From the NCBI GenBank assembly GCA_037576195.1, contig CM075102.1:23928745-23992744 (forward strand): a stretch of DNA of 64,000 nucleotides, in the 5' to 3' direction. The DNA comes from Phytoseiulus persimilis. Taxonomy: Eukaryota; Arthropoda; Arachnida; Mesostigmata; Phytoseiidae. The translations under genes and the position numbers were made by a program. Every line of letters starts with the position of its first letter. Within the stretch, counting starts at the first letter, position 1. Below are positions 47,236-59,095 of the stretch, in pieces. The notes under the pieces were generated by a model. That model had not been told where the DNA came from, ran no database searches, and saw nothing but the letters and a program-made list of their open reading frames with translations.

Positions 47236-47508
47236 CTCTGTTTTCGGCTGAACCTCTCAGCCAGCCCTCAGGAGTGTCCCGGATTCACCTTTCGGTATTG
47301 CTTCAGTAACACTCCCTATCGCCTCGCAAATCCCATTGCGGGCGGTGGGCTTGGGTCTTAAGATGGTTCAGATTTAATTCTGATATAAATTAAATCCTCT
47401 TTTTACCACATAAGAAATTTGTTGTCCCGGCCGGGGATCGAACCCGCGATTGCTAGCTTAGCGTGGCACCCAAGGCGTTGGTTTATGCCACACGGCCAAC
47501 GAGCCGAC
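47236..47508 (-). mobile_element. tRNA-derived SINE, 273 bp, minus strand
   Basis: Read on the minus strand, the element begins GTCGGCTCG and contains an A box, TGGCCGTGTGG, close to the TGGCnnAGTGG of Leu/Ser-type tRNA genes. About 42 nt later comes a B box, GGGTTCGATCC, inside a T-arm-like stem (CGGG, loop, CCCG). These are the two internal RNA polymerase III promoter boxes. The body holds a perfect hairpin (GATTTAATT and AATTAAATC around CTGATATA, 47371-47396) and a GC-rich segment, and ends GCCGAAAACAGAG. A 14-bp direct repeat borders both ends, as left by LINE-machinery insertion. The acceptor stem pairs poorly, so this is not a working tRNA gene. The intact duplication suggests a fairly recent insertion. 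I do not know the family name. Confidence 0.85.
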
Positions 47509-47522
47509 CGGCTCGCCCTTCT
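47509..47522. repeat. Target-site duplication, right copy
   Basis: A perfect 14-bp copy of 47222-47235, adjoining the tRNA-like head of the element. Confidence 0.85.
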
Positions 47523-49873
47523 ATGTCGACCTTCTGTGTCGTAGATCACGGCAGCGACCCGGACAGCCGACGTAAACGATGATGATGGCATTGTCCCTGA
47601 TGACATTGAGCTAATCGGAGCGTTGAGGTTTTCCGGGCTTGCTAGACTATGGGGAAATTCGAATCGTCAGAAGCTTGTGAACAACAGTTGGAAAGAGCTG
47701 ACGCGGGTATTTCTCTGGCTGGTCTTCTCAGCTAAATTATGCGCGATCACACTTCTTCGATACGCTAGTGGCAGAGTTTATTTATAGGAGCGCATGCTGC
47801 ATAATGCCTTCGAGCTATATTTGAAGCCGAATCCTCTCGTGGTGTGTTCTCGCATCCTCAACGTTCTCGTGATCATAGGTGATAAGTCCCCATGACAGTT
47901 CTCCGAAAGTTCCATTGACCAATCGAACACAACGTAGACCCTGCTTTGAACTCTGAGTGAGACGTGGAAGGATTCCGGTGACTGGACGTATACAAGCTAC
48001 AGAGCGCAAACGGAGCGAAACTGGATCCCGTTCCCGCTGAGTCAACGTGCAGCGCTCCAGAGTTGAGGGGGAGACTCTCGGGAAGCTGCATTCGGGGAAT
48101 CTGGGGTTTGGCCTAGTGGGCTTGCGCCAACCAGATACCGTGCAGTAAGCTATAATATATTCGGAGGAAAAATTATTCCGAAACGCCAATGCTAGCTGAG
48201 ATTTCAGCTGATGAAGGTTCTGAGGTTCACACCCGATAAATTTCCTCTATCGTCTGAATCGCCAAGAGAATGACGAACACAACAGTCGGTGAATAGGATG
48301 GTCACCGTCCAGCTCCACTGGAGCGTTCGCGGTTGTTTCTCTCCAATGTTTGGCAACCTGCGGATTATGAGGTACAAATCAATGGATTCCTGTTCATTGC
48401 CCCAGCGATCTGGTATACCGAGGATCCTGCATCGGGCTCCGTAGAGCCCTAAAAGCAAGAAGAACGTTCTGAAGCTGGGAAAGATTGCTCGGAATTTTTC
48501 AAACCTCTTGTGCATTGTTCCCTCGGCTCTTCAGATCCTAATCATTCTGGCTGAGACGAGGGTCGTTGGGCTAGCACAGAAGGGTCTCCCCAGCCTACTC
48601 AATTGAACTTCTCAGACAAGGGGAACGGTCGCCCCGTGGGTGGCTGAGTTCGGTAGAGAGTTCTTCCAGCTATGGGCAGGGGATCGAGAGGTTGGAGTAG
48701 GAACTGCACGATTCTCAAGAACTCCATCGAAACTTGCAGCATCAGTTGCGTTCCCTGGATTCTGCCCCTGGTCTCTACGAGCACAGTACTTCCAGATTCG
48801 GTCATGCGGCTCAGTGAATTCCGCTTCCATAAAGTGCTCAATATATGTACCTCGAATGTCTGAATGAGAAGCCGAATGGCTGATGGAAGCGATCAGGAAA
48901 GCTCTTTCGTAGGTTGAGGAATCATATCACATCATTGTCGGACGGATAGCTCAGCTGTCGAGTAGAGACATTTTCCCTTGCAAACCGGATACCGATCGGA
49001 CAGATATGAAGTGGGAGACCTGGCTCGAACACTGGACACTTGTCACGAGGCTTTGAATTCTCAGCCGGTGGAGTTTCTCGAAGATTTCTTCGAGCGAGCG
49101 GGCCCGAAAGTTGTATGTAACATGAGACTGAAGACTCATGTATTGGTTCAACTCTTCTATACATAAACTTCTTGTCGATGGGAAGTATACATACACGAGA
49201 CCCTGCCAGCTCGTGAAACGACGGCTCCCCGGAGTATTCCTGCTAGTATTCCGAGAGACGACCCGCCATTCTGTTGGTGCGTACAATTCTAGCGTGGGAA
49301 TACATGAATATTTCTGAATAGTTGAAGGGACGCCCGTCAAATGAAGACTTCCCGTCAAACAGGATATTTACGCTATGCGTGAATCGGGTGAGGTGTCCAG
49401 CAGATTGAGCTCAGGCACCCGCAGTGGTCCCCTTTGGAGCGAGCGAAAGTAGCAGTGCAATGTGGGAGACGAGACGGTAGAGCTATCAGGTTTCAGCAGT
49501 ACCACAGATAACTTTTTCGAGTACGCAGCGAGGTTGCCAGGAGTAATACAATAGATACAGCCAAGCGAACAAACACTCTCCTCACCTAGACTCTTCCCAT
49601 TCTTATGCTTCCACTCAAAAGCGACCAGAGTCAACGTTCCCGGCAAATAGTGAACGCGGCGAGCAGCGAGGTGTGTGATCGCGGGAGGGAGAGCCACATC
49701 GAGCCGAGAGAAAAAGAAAAATAAGAGAGATAGAGAACAAGAACAGAGCCAGTAGGACGGCGGCATGGAAGAACCATAGTAGAAATTCCTCGGATTCCTT
49801 CTATTTGCTGGATAGTCGGTCGGTGAGTCTCGCGACCGTTTCTCGTCCGTCCTAGCACTTCTTCCAGTCGCGG
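47523..49873. other. No supported gene
   Basis: Minus-strand frames of 124 (47815-48189) and 135 (48951-49358) codons lack motifs and bias. One of them contains the short word encoding NGTFGEL that recurs near 57.38 kb, so part of the region may be an old dispersed repeat. Confidence 0.45.
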
Positions 49874-50539
49874 GTGCCGTCGTTGTTGTCGCCGTTGTCG
49901 AATGCTGTCGGGGGAGACTGTTTGTCTGATGGAGTTAGCTCGAGCTCCCGGGATCGCTGGATCGGCACTCCGGTGAGCTCACCAGCCCAGCGCAAGCCGA
50001 GATCCCTGAGAAGGCGAACGCAGAGTAAGACGTTCGTCCGGAGAGTCCTTGGCGAACGTCCATCGCCGGGCCCGTTTGCGTGGTTTGCGAAGCAGATCGC
50101 ACGTCGCTGCTGCGGCGAATCCACCTCCGTGACAGCAACAGCGCCGGCTGTCTGCGGACCGAGACCCAGGCGTCAGATTTTGGAGAAATCGGTCGAACTT
50201 CGATTGGCATGGTGTGCTAATGAGCGAATTCAGTGCACGCCGCGAAGGGCTGAAGCCGGAGCTGACTGCTTGAGCAGGCTATTGTCTGCGGGAGCAGATG
50301 TGTGAGTTAGCTTTGGAAGAGAGCACGTTTTGTGTTGTTTCAGAATAGAGTTTGTCGAGTTAGTGTTGTTCGTAAAGCCCATCTTCTTCCTCTCTTGCTT
50401 CCCGTTCTTCTTCTTCCTTCTGTTGTGGTGGTCGGTCGCTGTCTCGGGAGCAGCGTGCCCGCCCGTCCGCCGCTGTAATGAGCGGAGACGACGCGTTCCG
50501 TTGAATACAAATCACGAGAATTACCCTCTGACATTGTAA
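49874..50539 (+). CDS. Possible two-exon frame ending in a membrane segment (unrecognised)
   Basis: Exon 1 is open to 50301 and ends with a donor GTGAGT at 50302. Exon 2 starts at 50344 after GTTTTGTGTTGTTTCAG. Removing the 42-bp intron joins the two frames without a stop (phase 2 to 1). Exon 1 encodes an Arg/Ser-rich chain that ends RLAWCANERIQCTPRRAEA, then CLSRLLSAGADV. Exon 2 adds IEFVELVLFVKPIFFLSC, then a Phe/Leu-rich membrane-spanning stretch, and a basic tail (RRCNERRRRVP) ending at a TAA at 50537-50539. There is no in-frame ATG in exon 1 (49874 is only where an open frame begins with GTG), so a further 5' exon is required. An acceptor-like CGTCCGTCCTAG lies near 49855. The intron is very short, which makes chance a real alternative. 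Confidence 0.3.
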
Positions 50540-51668
50540 TCAGGATGTTGGTTGGCTTTCCACGGAGACGGCTCTACGAAACACAGTGCGGTTGGCGGGC
50601 TGGCTAGCGACTCGTCTGGGTGACTGACTGACTGGTTGGATTGCCTGCTCGCTGCGGGGGAGTGGGGACTAATAATGTCTTTTGACTCCAGTCGCTAGGG
50701 AAAGGGAGCTTCATCAAGACCGAAGATCAGCCGCGACCACGAACTTGCGAAGGACGGTTAAGGCGTACTCGCGCCCCTTCCCGTCTTCTGGTGGGTCGGT
50801 CGCGGGTTGCTCCGTTCGGCCCCGTCCGATGCCCAACTTTGGCAACGTTGGAGGATGGCAGCATTCGCGCGCTCGAAGCGCTCAGATATCCGCCATCCCA
50901 AGAGGGACGCGCCGACCGATCAAGGCAGGAGGAAATACCACACGCGGCGGGACTCAGATACAGTCGCACAGAGCGACTGACTGACGGAGACCCGCAGTTT
51001 CCCGTCCGGGTGGGGAACTCGCTGGCGACCCATCAACTGCGCACTAAGCAAGCAGATTGGGCGCGCCGGTGGCCCGGCTGATGCATACTGGTGCAAGCAA
51101 GAGAGCTAATCCGCACATCGAACGATCGCGAGACAGCTTGATTCGCCACTCTACTCCCTGATGCGAGACCGGCCCTCATCGATCGGAGCGGGCAAAAAAC
51201 TCTATCGACTTTTTCGGGCCAATGCGGATGAGCTCTAGAAGTTTGCAATTTCCAGGCTCTGACTCTCGGCTAGCTCGAGCTTGCCTATCGAGAGCTCGCT
51301 CTCCTACACTCAGAGCTGGGACACGACCGAAATAGACAGACGCCAACCGACTGAATTCTCCGTTCGGTCTTCGGTGCAGGTCTCTCGGCCGGATCCATGG
51401 CCAGAACCCGGTCGAGTTCTGTTGAGCGTGGTGTCCAGAAGTGTACGATTGCCGTACCGTGATTGTTGAAAATCGATCCTATCGAAGCGCCAAAATCAGG
51501 GAAGAACTCCGGCCTCGCACCAGTATGAATGTCTTCTTCATCGGGGAGACTCATTCCGCCGTCACTTAGTACGGACACAGTGACATCCTGAGGCAGTGAA
51601 TTCAATTTTCGACTCTGCTGCGTCGCTGAGACACAATAATGGCTAAACTGCTATTTATGTGCAGACTC

Positions 51669-51703
51669 GAGCCGATATATAGAGAGATTATATATAGAGC
51701 CGA
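51669..51703. repeat. Imperfect 28-bp direct duplication containing TATATA
   Basis: GAGCCGA followed by TATATAGAGA at 51669-51685 is nearly repeated as TATATAGAGCCGA at 51691-51703. Seen directly. Confidence 0.7.
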
Positions 51704-52787
51704 CAATAGTCTTGTCAAGTGCGACTGCAAAAGTCTCTCTGATCGCGTGGTATCCATATAACCGGACTTGAACTTGGAAGGGATGCACACGTGCACCATG
51801 CAACAGCACGAAGCCGCTGCACATTTTCAGAAACGATTCAGAATGCTGTGTTTTATTGTACCGTCACTTATCCTGGTACGAGTGGAGATCTTGCGTGACC
51901 GAAGATCCCCACTAGTACGCCAGCGAGTGCGTTTATTGGGCGAAACCTCCTCTCCTCGTGATACGGCACACAAATACTCCATGGTCCTATCTATCGATAG
52001 TCTAAGTTCGTACCCCCGAAATCGTTCATAGAGAACTCATCCATGCCCAGTGAAGACAAAACGGATAGAGATTGTGAAAATGAGCCCCGGGTCGTCGTCA
52101 AGCCGTCTTGGGCTCATAAGCTTTGCGGTCAATTTCGTCAAGCTCGAATGGTAGCTTTATTGCTCTGCAAAAGCCTCCGCTAGAGTTAGTCTCGGAGGTC
52201 AGTTTCTGGAGCTCGGTTGAACCCTTGTGTCAGAGTCTTGTGAAATCCACTCCACTGGGGAGGGAATCGTTCTCGGAGTGAGAACTGTCACGATTGAGAT
52301 TGAATACATAGCTTCCGCTCTGACCTCCCGCTCGAGACAACGCATGCGCAGATGGGGCTTGCGTGGGCGATCGGCCGTCGTGTCAAGGCTCCGCATTCCG
52401 ATGATTGCAAATTGAGGAGGGATCAGTTGGAAAATATTTCTTTGGAAACGGTCATCGATCCATAGTCTCTGCTTTGAGTGTCTGATCGTAGATGAAGACG
52501 CTGCCGCAGCATCACGACTCTCAGCTGGTGTGGAATGCCGGCCGAATGATCATGGTGACGTCGCTGGGTCACCGAAGCGTTCGAAGGATGTACTTACGTT
52601 CCTAGCCCGAGGCTCTTATCGGATCAGTGAAAGTTCTGCGGTACCCGGCCGCCTACACTGTGCCCTGGACGGTCGGTTGGAGGAACGCCTGGGAGAACTA
52701 GGAGCACAAGTTGAACAAAACGATCGGGGACGAATAACAGTCAAGGGCAATCGAGAAATGGAAGCGGGGGCAATCAAGAGCAATTGT

Positions 52788-52874
52788 TACTTGGCTACCT
52801 GGACAATGGCGATGGCTACTTGGCTACCTGGCCAAAGGCGATGGCTACTTGGCTACCTGACAAACTGGCTAAGT
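52788..52874. repeat. Three-copy 29-bp tandem repeat
   Basis: TACTTGGCTACCT starts at 52788, 52817 and 52846, with intervening CAATGGCGATGG and CAAAGGCGATGG. The period is exactly 29 bp. Confidence 0.95.
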
Positions 52875-54234
52875 GCCTAGCTGGCGGACTCGCAGCCGGT
52901 CAGCTACTTTGAAACTCGGTAGCTCTCGAGGAACGATTTGTAGAGAGGACGCAGCACCGAAAAAGAACTGTTTCAGCCCATCCATGGCCGGGGCCCGTTT
53001 TCAGCAGATGTGCGAGTTTTCAGCCGCCCTGCATCGCCAGGGCGTCTGTCTCGCAGTCCCTCGGTTTTCACGTCAGCCGCGTGGCCGGTGGGATCGCCTC
53101 CCGACTAGCTCTACTCCAAATTAGGTTATTTCCCGCTCGCAGGCTTCAAAGTTTCAGAGCGAAATGAAACGGGACTCGTCGTCGCCGTCGTTGGCGGCGA
53201 CTGCAGCGGCGACTGCAGCGTCGTCAGCCCCAGAAGAAATAGTAGGCACGCGAGCGGCGAAGAAGGGCACGCGCTAAATGGCAGATGGCTCGTTTTGAGT
53301 TGAAATATCGCGCGCCCATTAGATGCAGACCTATGCTTTGTTCCTTTCAGTTTCGTTCGTCTTCCTCCCGTTCCAGCAACCAGACGGTCGAAGGATCAGC
53401 TCGCCAACCAGTCAGTCAGGAGGGCGGACCAGCTTCCACACTCTGTCCGTCTTCGACGAGTGAGCCGAGCAGGAAGAGACCGGCCGGGTCCACTCGGAGC
53501 ACCCGTTGTTGCGAATCCGGTAGGCAACGGGGTACGATTCGCGTGCAATCCAGTCCGACTGTCGCCCTGATCGACCGCCCAGCCAACTCACAAGCTAAGC
53601 AGGCAACGAACCAAACGGCCAACAACCGAAATCGAGTTACCACCTCGTCCGGCCGTATACCTTGTGTTGTTCCCGACGCCCCGGCGAACGCTGCTGATGC
53701 CGCAAACGCCCAGAACGTGCACACCCGCGGTTCACCGGTAGCTGGTCCACTCCCCAGTCCATCATCGCGCGCGGCCGCAGTTAACATTGTTTCGGCACCC
53801 GAACTCCTTTGCCGCTGCTGAGCACGTCTGGCTCGCTACATCCGAGGTTTTGTGTTTCCGGAATAACGATGATGAGTCGATTCATGACATCGGACCAAGG
53901 TCGTTCAGGACACAACACCGCTTCATGTGAGCCTGCTTGACTGGCCTCTCCGACGGCCAGCGAGATGACTGGCACAAAAAGGAGCCCCCGGGGCGGTCCC
54001 TCGCGGCCCGCTGACGGTTCAAGGGACAGGGCTCTTCTTCCTCCGATGCCGCTTCTCTTGGTGCCGCTGCGAGAACGCAGAGGAATAATGTGGCAGCGAA
54101 CATGGATGTATTTGAACAGCGCGATGGGGACAGTGAGACTAGTTTGCGAAGGGGACTCCGTCAATGGGTCGGCTGGTCGGTCCGTCTGTCTGTCTGCCCG
54201 GTGGTCGACGGGACGACAAGCAAGCAACCGGGAG

Positions 54235-54365
54235 TCCATTTGTTTCAATTAAATGCCGCATAGTGCTCACAACACTGTTTGTGTGTGTTTGTCGAACGAG
54301 CAACTGTCGCTTGTAATTAGATGAAATAGAACGAAACAAACTTTGAAACTAATGCATTTTGCTCT
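54235..54365. promoter_or_regulatory. AT-rich block with homeodomain, Fox, TCF-like and octamer-like cores
   Basis: The block contains CAATTAAATG near 54246, TGTAATTAG at 54312-54320, AAACAAAC just before CTTTGAA (54341-54347), and ATGCATTTTG at 54352-54361. Such dense, mixed cores are usual in animal enhancers. The same word TCAATTAAATG recurs near 57815. The motifs are seen; function is inference. Confidence 0.25.
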
Positions 54366-57300
54366 TTGTCGGCCGGCGAACCTGTCATTCGGGCAGTCGA
54401 GCGGGCCGCTCTTGCGGACAACTGTCTCTAGTCCCAGATATGGATCCCAGATATCCTGAGCGATTCGGTCGGATTGTAGCGTTTTGGATACGTCTCCCAC
54501 ACGTGATATCACCCTTTCAATCCGGGGCTCCGGGAGCAACGGGAACCAGACCCAAGCAGGGAGGTTCGCACACAGGGCTGGAGCCGAATCGGACGCCCGT
54601 TCGGCCAGTCAGCGGGATCCACGAGCGGGAGGATCACAGAGCTTCTAAACTGGGTCAAGATATAGGAGCAAGAGATGAGGAGGCAGGTCTAGCAGAAAAC
54701 GGATTTTTCGAGAAAACTTCAAGGAATGAAGAACAAACGGACTGAGCTTGGTTGTCGAACTGGCCAAGGAGCGGCCGAAAAACATGGCGCAGGGCTCGGC
54801 GAAGAGGTCAGAAATCGGTGTTGAGAGTTAAGTCAGCTCACATCAGATGGTCGGCGAGCCATCGGTTATCCTCTTCTGAAATCAATGCCCCGGCCACGGC
54901 GGGTGCTGGTGTTCTGATCAAGAAAGGCAATCACAGTTGAGCTTATTACAAGTGTTATTATTGCTGTGAGAAGCAGCCCCATGGCTACGTGAGCTGCTTT
55001 CGAATCGCCGAGCCGGTCGACGGCGACGGTGCCTGCCTGCCAGCCGGCCGAAACCGCCCTCCCTCAGGAGACCCCAGTCATCTTCCATCCTTTCTTCAGC
55101 GCTTTCAGCTGCTGCTCCTGCTAGCGATGTCGGCAACGGGCGCGGCCGAGCTTTCTTTGTTCCGTTCAGCAAGATTTTGTTCATTCCTTCCTTCCCGCCG
55201 CTCTCTCCCCACTTTTAGGAGCAGGGGACGAGTTAACACTGTCGTGACGCGGTCTAATCGCCTGGGATTCCATAGGTAAAGGATACACTGTTCTAAGTTG
55301 TCGTATTCGTCATGTTCTTCGTCGGTCTCCCCGGGAGAACGTTAATCCTCCACTCTGGAGGAATGAAGGAGAGTTGCAAGGGTCACGCCATGAACAACTT
55401 CATTAGCAACGGAGCGGCTGCCCTCGCTTATCTCTTGCACCTCTCTCAAGCCGACATTTAGTCGGGCCGTCGGATGGAGAGCATACATCGAGCGGGCAGC
55501 CCAGGAGTCGGTCCCGGGAACGAACGACCATACGAGCGGGCAGAGCCACCGGAGCCCAGGACTACGGCCAACGTGAGGGTCAGAGATGAAGGCGAACGGC
55601 AGAAGCGCGCGCACACAACGGACCCCGCTCAGCGGACAAATTGCCCCGACCCCCATCTCTATCCATTCGTTCATACTGTTTCCACCCCCGCCGAACCCGC
55701 TCACCTCCTTGAGGAGCATGTGCTTCACACCAACACAACTGCTAACACGCACTCACAGATTCACTCACTCGTGCACTACACCCGTTCACTCATTCGACTC
55801 GCCTCGCGCACTCATTCCGTTAACTCACCTCATACAAAGAACCTTCTTCGTGCCCGTCCTCCGTAGTCTCTCGTTCGCGCCCTCGCTCTTCCAGTCTCGT
55901 AATTCGCCGGCGACGTGCCGACACGCCGAGGAATGCACGGACGTGCGCCTACATGCGCAGGACACAGGCCTGGAGGAAGCGGCCGGCCGGCCAGACGAAT
56001 AACTTAGACAACCATTACCACCTTGTCGTCGAGGGCACTTGAAATATCCACCGACACGTTATCTCGCTCCCACCGTTCCGCTGAGTTCAACTCTCCATCC
56101 ATCCAACTCTGCGAGCCAGCCACCGAGCAGCTTGCTCCGTGCCCGATCCTTCACGACTCGGTGCAGCGACCAGAAGCGAATGTTTCCCATGGGCCAGAAC
56201 CACCTGACCCGGGTTCTGGTCCTGAGTTGGACGACCCAAAATAACGCAGATATTCGATGCCGTTCAAACGATCCTTTCCAGCAACCCCTTCTCTCCTCCG
56301 TCTCTATCGCTCTCGAACACCGAACGGCGAAGACGACTTTGCCACGATGCGTCATTTGTGGACATCGCCTTCGGCGAAACCCTGACACGTGATAGCGTTG
56401 TTATCATCCTCTTGCTGATGATGACGATGACGGCGATGATGATGATGATCAGGCGGCCGACCGACGAACAAGCTCAGTTTAAACTAACAAGCAATAACTG
56501 TCACTCACAAGAAAGGACACTGAAGGAGACTTTCGGTGGCTGCTCAAACGTGTCTCAAAAGTTTGCGCCAATCCTTTGTATCTCGCGTGGGTCGCTGGCT
56601 GCCGACCGACGGACCGGCCTGGGAGGGATGGGGCAGGCATCGATGACGGCTAAGCACCGTCAAGCCAATCACATTGTCCCGAGGCTGCAACGACACTGGC
56701 GAAGTGACGAACGGGCAGGCGAAAAGAGCCACGCCAGGACATTTTGAGAAGACTCTCCAGACAGTCCCGCGTCAGTATCGGGGTCCGAAAAAGTTGGAAC
56801 TTCACCGCAGCTGCGGATTCCGCGTGAACTGCTGCGTGGGAACGGGTAAGCTGACCAGACGGACGCGAAGCTCCAGCAACTAGTGCTGAACGCGTGCACC
56901 ACGCTGCGACAACGGTACGAGGCGCAACCATTTCTGGGCACGTTCTGGGTCGTGGGTACTCACACGTGTCTAGGGGCAAGCACGAGTGAAGGTCCCGGAT
57001 GTTGAACCGACCCATTCAGTACCGATATGTGAGAAACGCGAGCCGCACAACACATTTCCGCTGGATCGACTCGACCCGCCTTCAACTCAGCCTCGACCCG
57101 GACCGTGATCAGATTCGAACGGGTTCGTGGAACAGGAGCTCCGGAAAGGAGAGCCGTTCTCAGTGTTGATCGGAAGCCTCGTGCCTGTGATGGAGGAGTG
57201 CATTCTGCGCTCCGTCAGGCTCTTTAAATGACCTTGGCTCTTCGGAGAGCTGCTCCTGCTGACGTCGCCGTCGTGGTCGCGTAACCAGCGTTGACCGAAC

Positions 57301-58813
57301 ACATGAATCCGGCTGGGTCATGTGCATTTATGTACCAGCTCTTATTCCCGTCCGGGGGAGCATCCGTGTGGAAGTTTGCCGAAAGTTCCGTTGAAAGCAT
57401 GTCTGCATGAAGCGTTGATGCTTCTCGCAAAGTCAGAATCATAAAGTGCTGCCGGAGACGAGCCGGAAGGCTGCCGAGCGAGTCGGCGAGCACCACCATC
57501 CGCCGCGCAAACAGCCAGCCCCGTCCGTTCGTTCGACAGTGGGCCAGCCGGTCGGCGAGCGGAGCCTGCGAGCAAAAGTGCGAGATTGTCATTTCAACTC
57601 AACCGATTATAGCAGTCCACTTTCGCTCGCGGGAACGCTGTCACGTCAATTTCAGCTAATTTTGTCAAAGTTTCGTTCGTCGCCCCTTCCGACAGATTTT
57701 AGGAGCTTTTTCCGGTGATGGGACGTCGGCGGGACTACCCCGATTACGACTCGAAGGCTGCTGATTTTATTTGCTAGGCGAACGTTAATACATAAAGTTT
57801 CCGGGACAGTTACGTCAATTAAATGAATCGTCGTCATTGTAGAATGTGGGTGAACGTTGAGGACCAACGTTTTATGAGACAACTCCAGAGGGGCGAACTT
57901 GAGTTCCCCCCGTGGCCGCGATTCCCAAGAAGAGAGCGTTCTGGATGTCGCTCTTCTCATGTCAAGCTCGCGGCGAAATTCACGATACTTTTTCTTTCGA
58001 GGCTGACGAAATGGGGGAGGACTCGGTAGAGTTCTACTCTCATTCGCGGAAGCTCCCTTGTTCCAGATCGATACAGTGTCGATCACTGGCTTAGCTCAGG
58101 AAAGGTCAATGCTCCTGATCGTCTGCATTGAGATTCAATCGTCGCAGCGTCTGGCAAGAACCCTACTGAAATAAATGTGATATTATCTGTGCGATTCCGG
58201 TGCTGGTTCCATCCCGTGACTCTATCAACCTCAACTGCTCGGTGACGATCTCCATTTTTTGCCTCGGATACTGCCGGGGCCTCATGAGTTGGAAACCTGG
58301 CATTGTGGTGTTTCATAATGCACTGTATGGACCCGGCTCCTGAACTGAATTAACTGTCACGTCGAGGCGAGCCTCCGGAATGAAGAATGTGCAGTCTCCT
58401 AGAACTCGGTTCCGTTCTTGAATCGCCGGAGGCTAAAGTCCGCTAAAAATTCGGTCGAACAGCTGAGTCGCAGAGGTAGCGGTGAGCTTCTCAAGAGCTC
58501 TGGGGAGCATTCCGCATCAACGCCGGGTGGGGGGACGTGCAAGCGTATTCGAGATGCCCGAGTTGGTCCGGAGGTTTGTCCCATCTTGACAGATTCCCAC
58601 GTGCTACCACAGCAACACTAGAGCCTCATCAGCGCGCACTCATGGTCGAGGCGTTGGCTTAGATTCCTACAATTTATTCTTCCGTCTCGAGTTTTTCCAT
58701 GTGGATTTTCCATGAGCCTGCCAATGTATCAGGATCGGCACCTTCCGGATTCCGAAATGTGAGAATTGGAGGAGCTGCGATGCATTTCTCTTTGACACAT
58801 CATCGATTGAGAA

Positions 58814-59095
58814 ATGATTGAGCGCGACTATCAGAAGTTTCCGGAAAGCTCAACAGTCTCGTTCACCACACAGATCCTGTTGTGCAGCCCGAGTGAGGGG
58901 CACGTTTGGGTTCGGATCGTCGATTTCCAAATACTAACCCAAATCTGGCCCGATTCGGACTCGGGTCTGAATTCGAGTCTGGACTCGAATCTGGTCTCGA
59001 CTCCGGACTCGAATGTTAGTGGGGATCCAAATCTGAGTTTGAGTCCGAATCCGAAGTCGGCCCAGAATCCGGTTTGGATTCGGCTCAGAGTCTGA
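58814..59095 (+). CDS. ATG open frame, 93 residues, with Asp/Ser-rich repeat tail (unrecognised)
   Basis: The ATG at 58814 (GAGAAATGAT, A at -3 by the AGAA context) opens a frame ending in TGA. The first half is balanced (MIERDYQKFPESSTV, then EGHVWVRIVDFQILTQIW). The second half comes from the degenerate GACTCGAATCTG repeats and reads DSDSGLNSSLDSNLVSTPDS. GC is about 47, 42 and 63 percent at codon positions 1, 2 and 3, coding-like, though the repeat alone can produce third-position bias. The opposite strand is also open over most of the block. No family was recognised. Confidence 0.25.
   Translation: MIERDYQKFPESSTVSFTTQILLCSPSEGHVWVRIVDFQILTQIWPDSDSGLNSSLDSNLVSTPDSNVSGDPNLSLSPNPKSAQNPVWIRLRV

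Larger units (their letters stand above)
50540..58813. other. No supported gene; microsatellites and AT-rich islands
   Basis: A 178-codon plus frame at 53285-53821 is Ser/Ala/Asn-rich and low in complexity. It follows an acceptor-like TTTGTTCCTTTCAG near 53351, so it could be a disordered exon, but the minus strand is open too. Other content: TATATA-containing duplication at 51669, 29-bp tandem repeat at 52788, (TCTG)n near 54182, GAT-rich run at 56416-56450, and an AT-rich island with CAATTAAATG near 57815. Confidence 0.4.
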
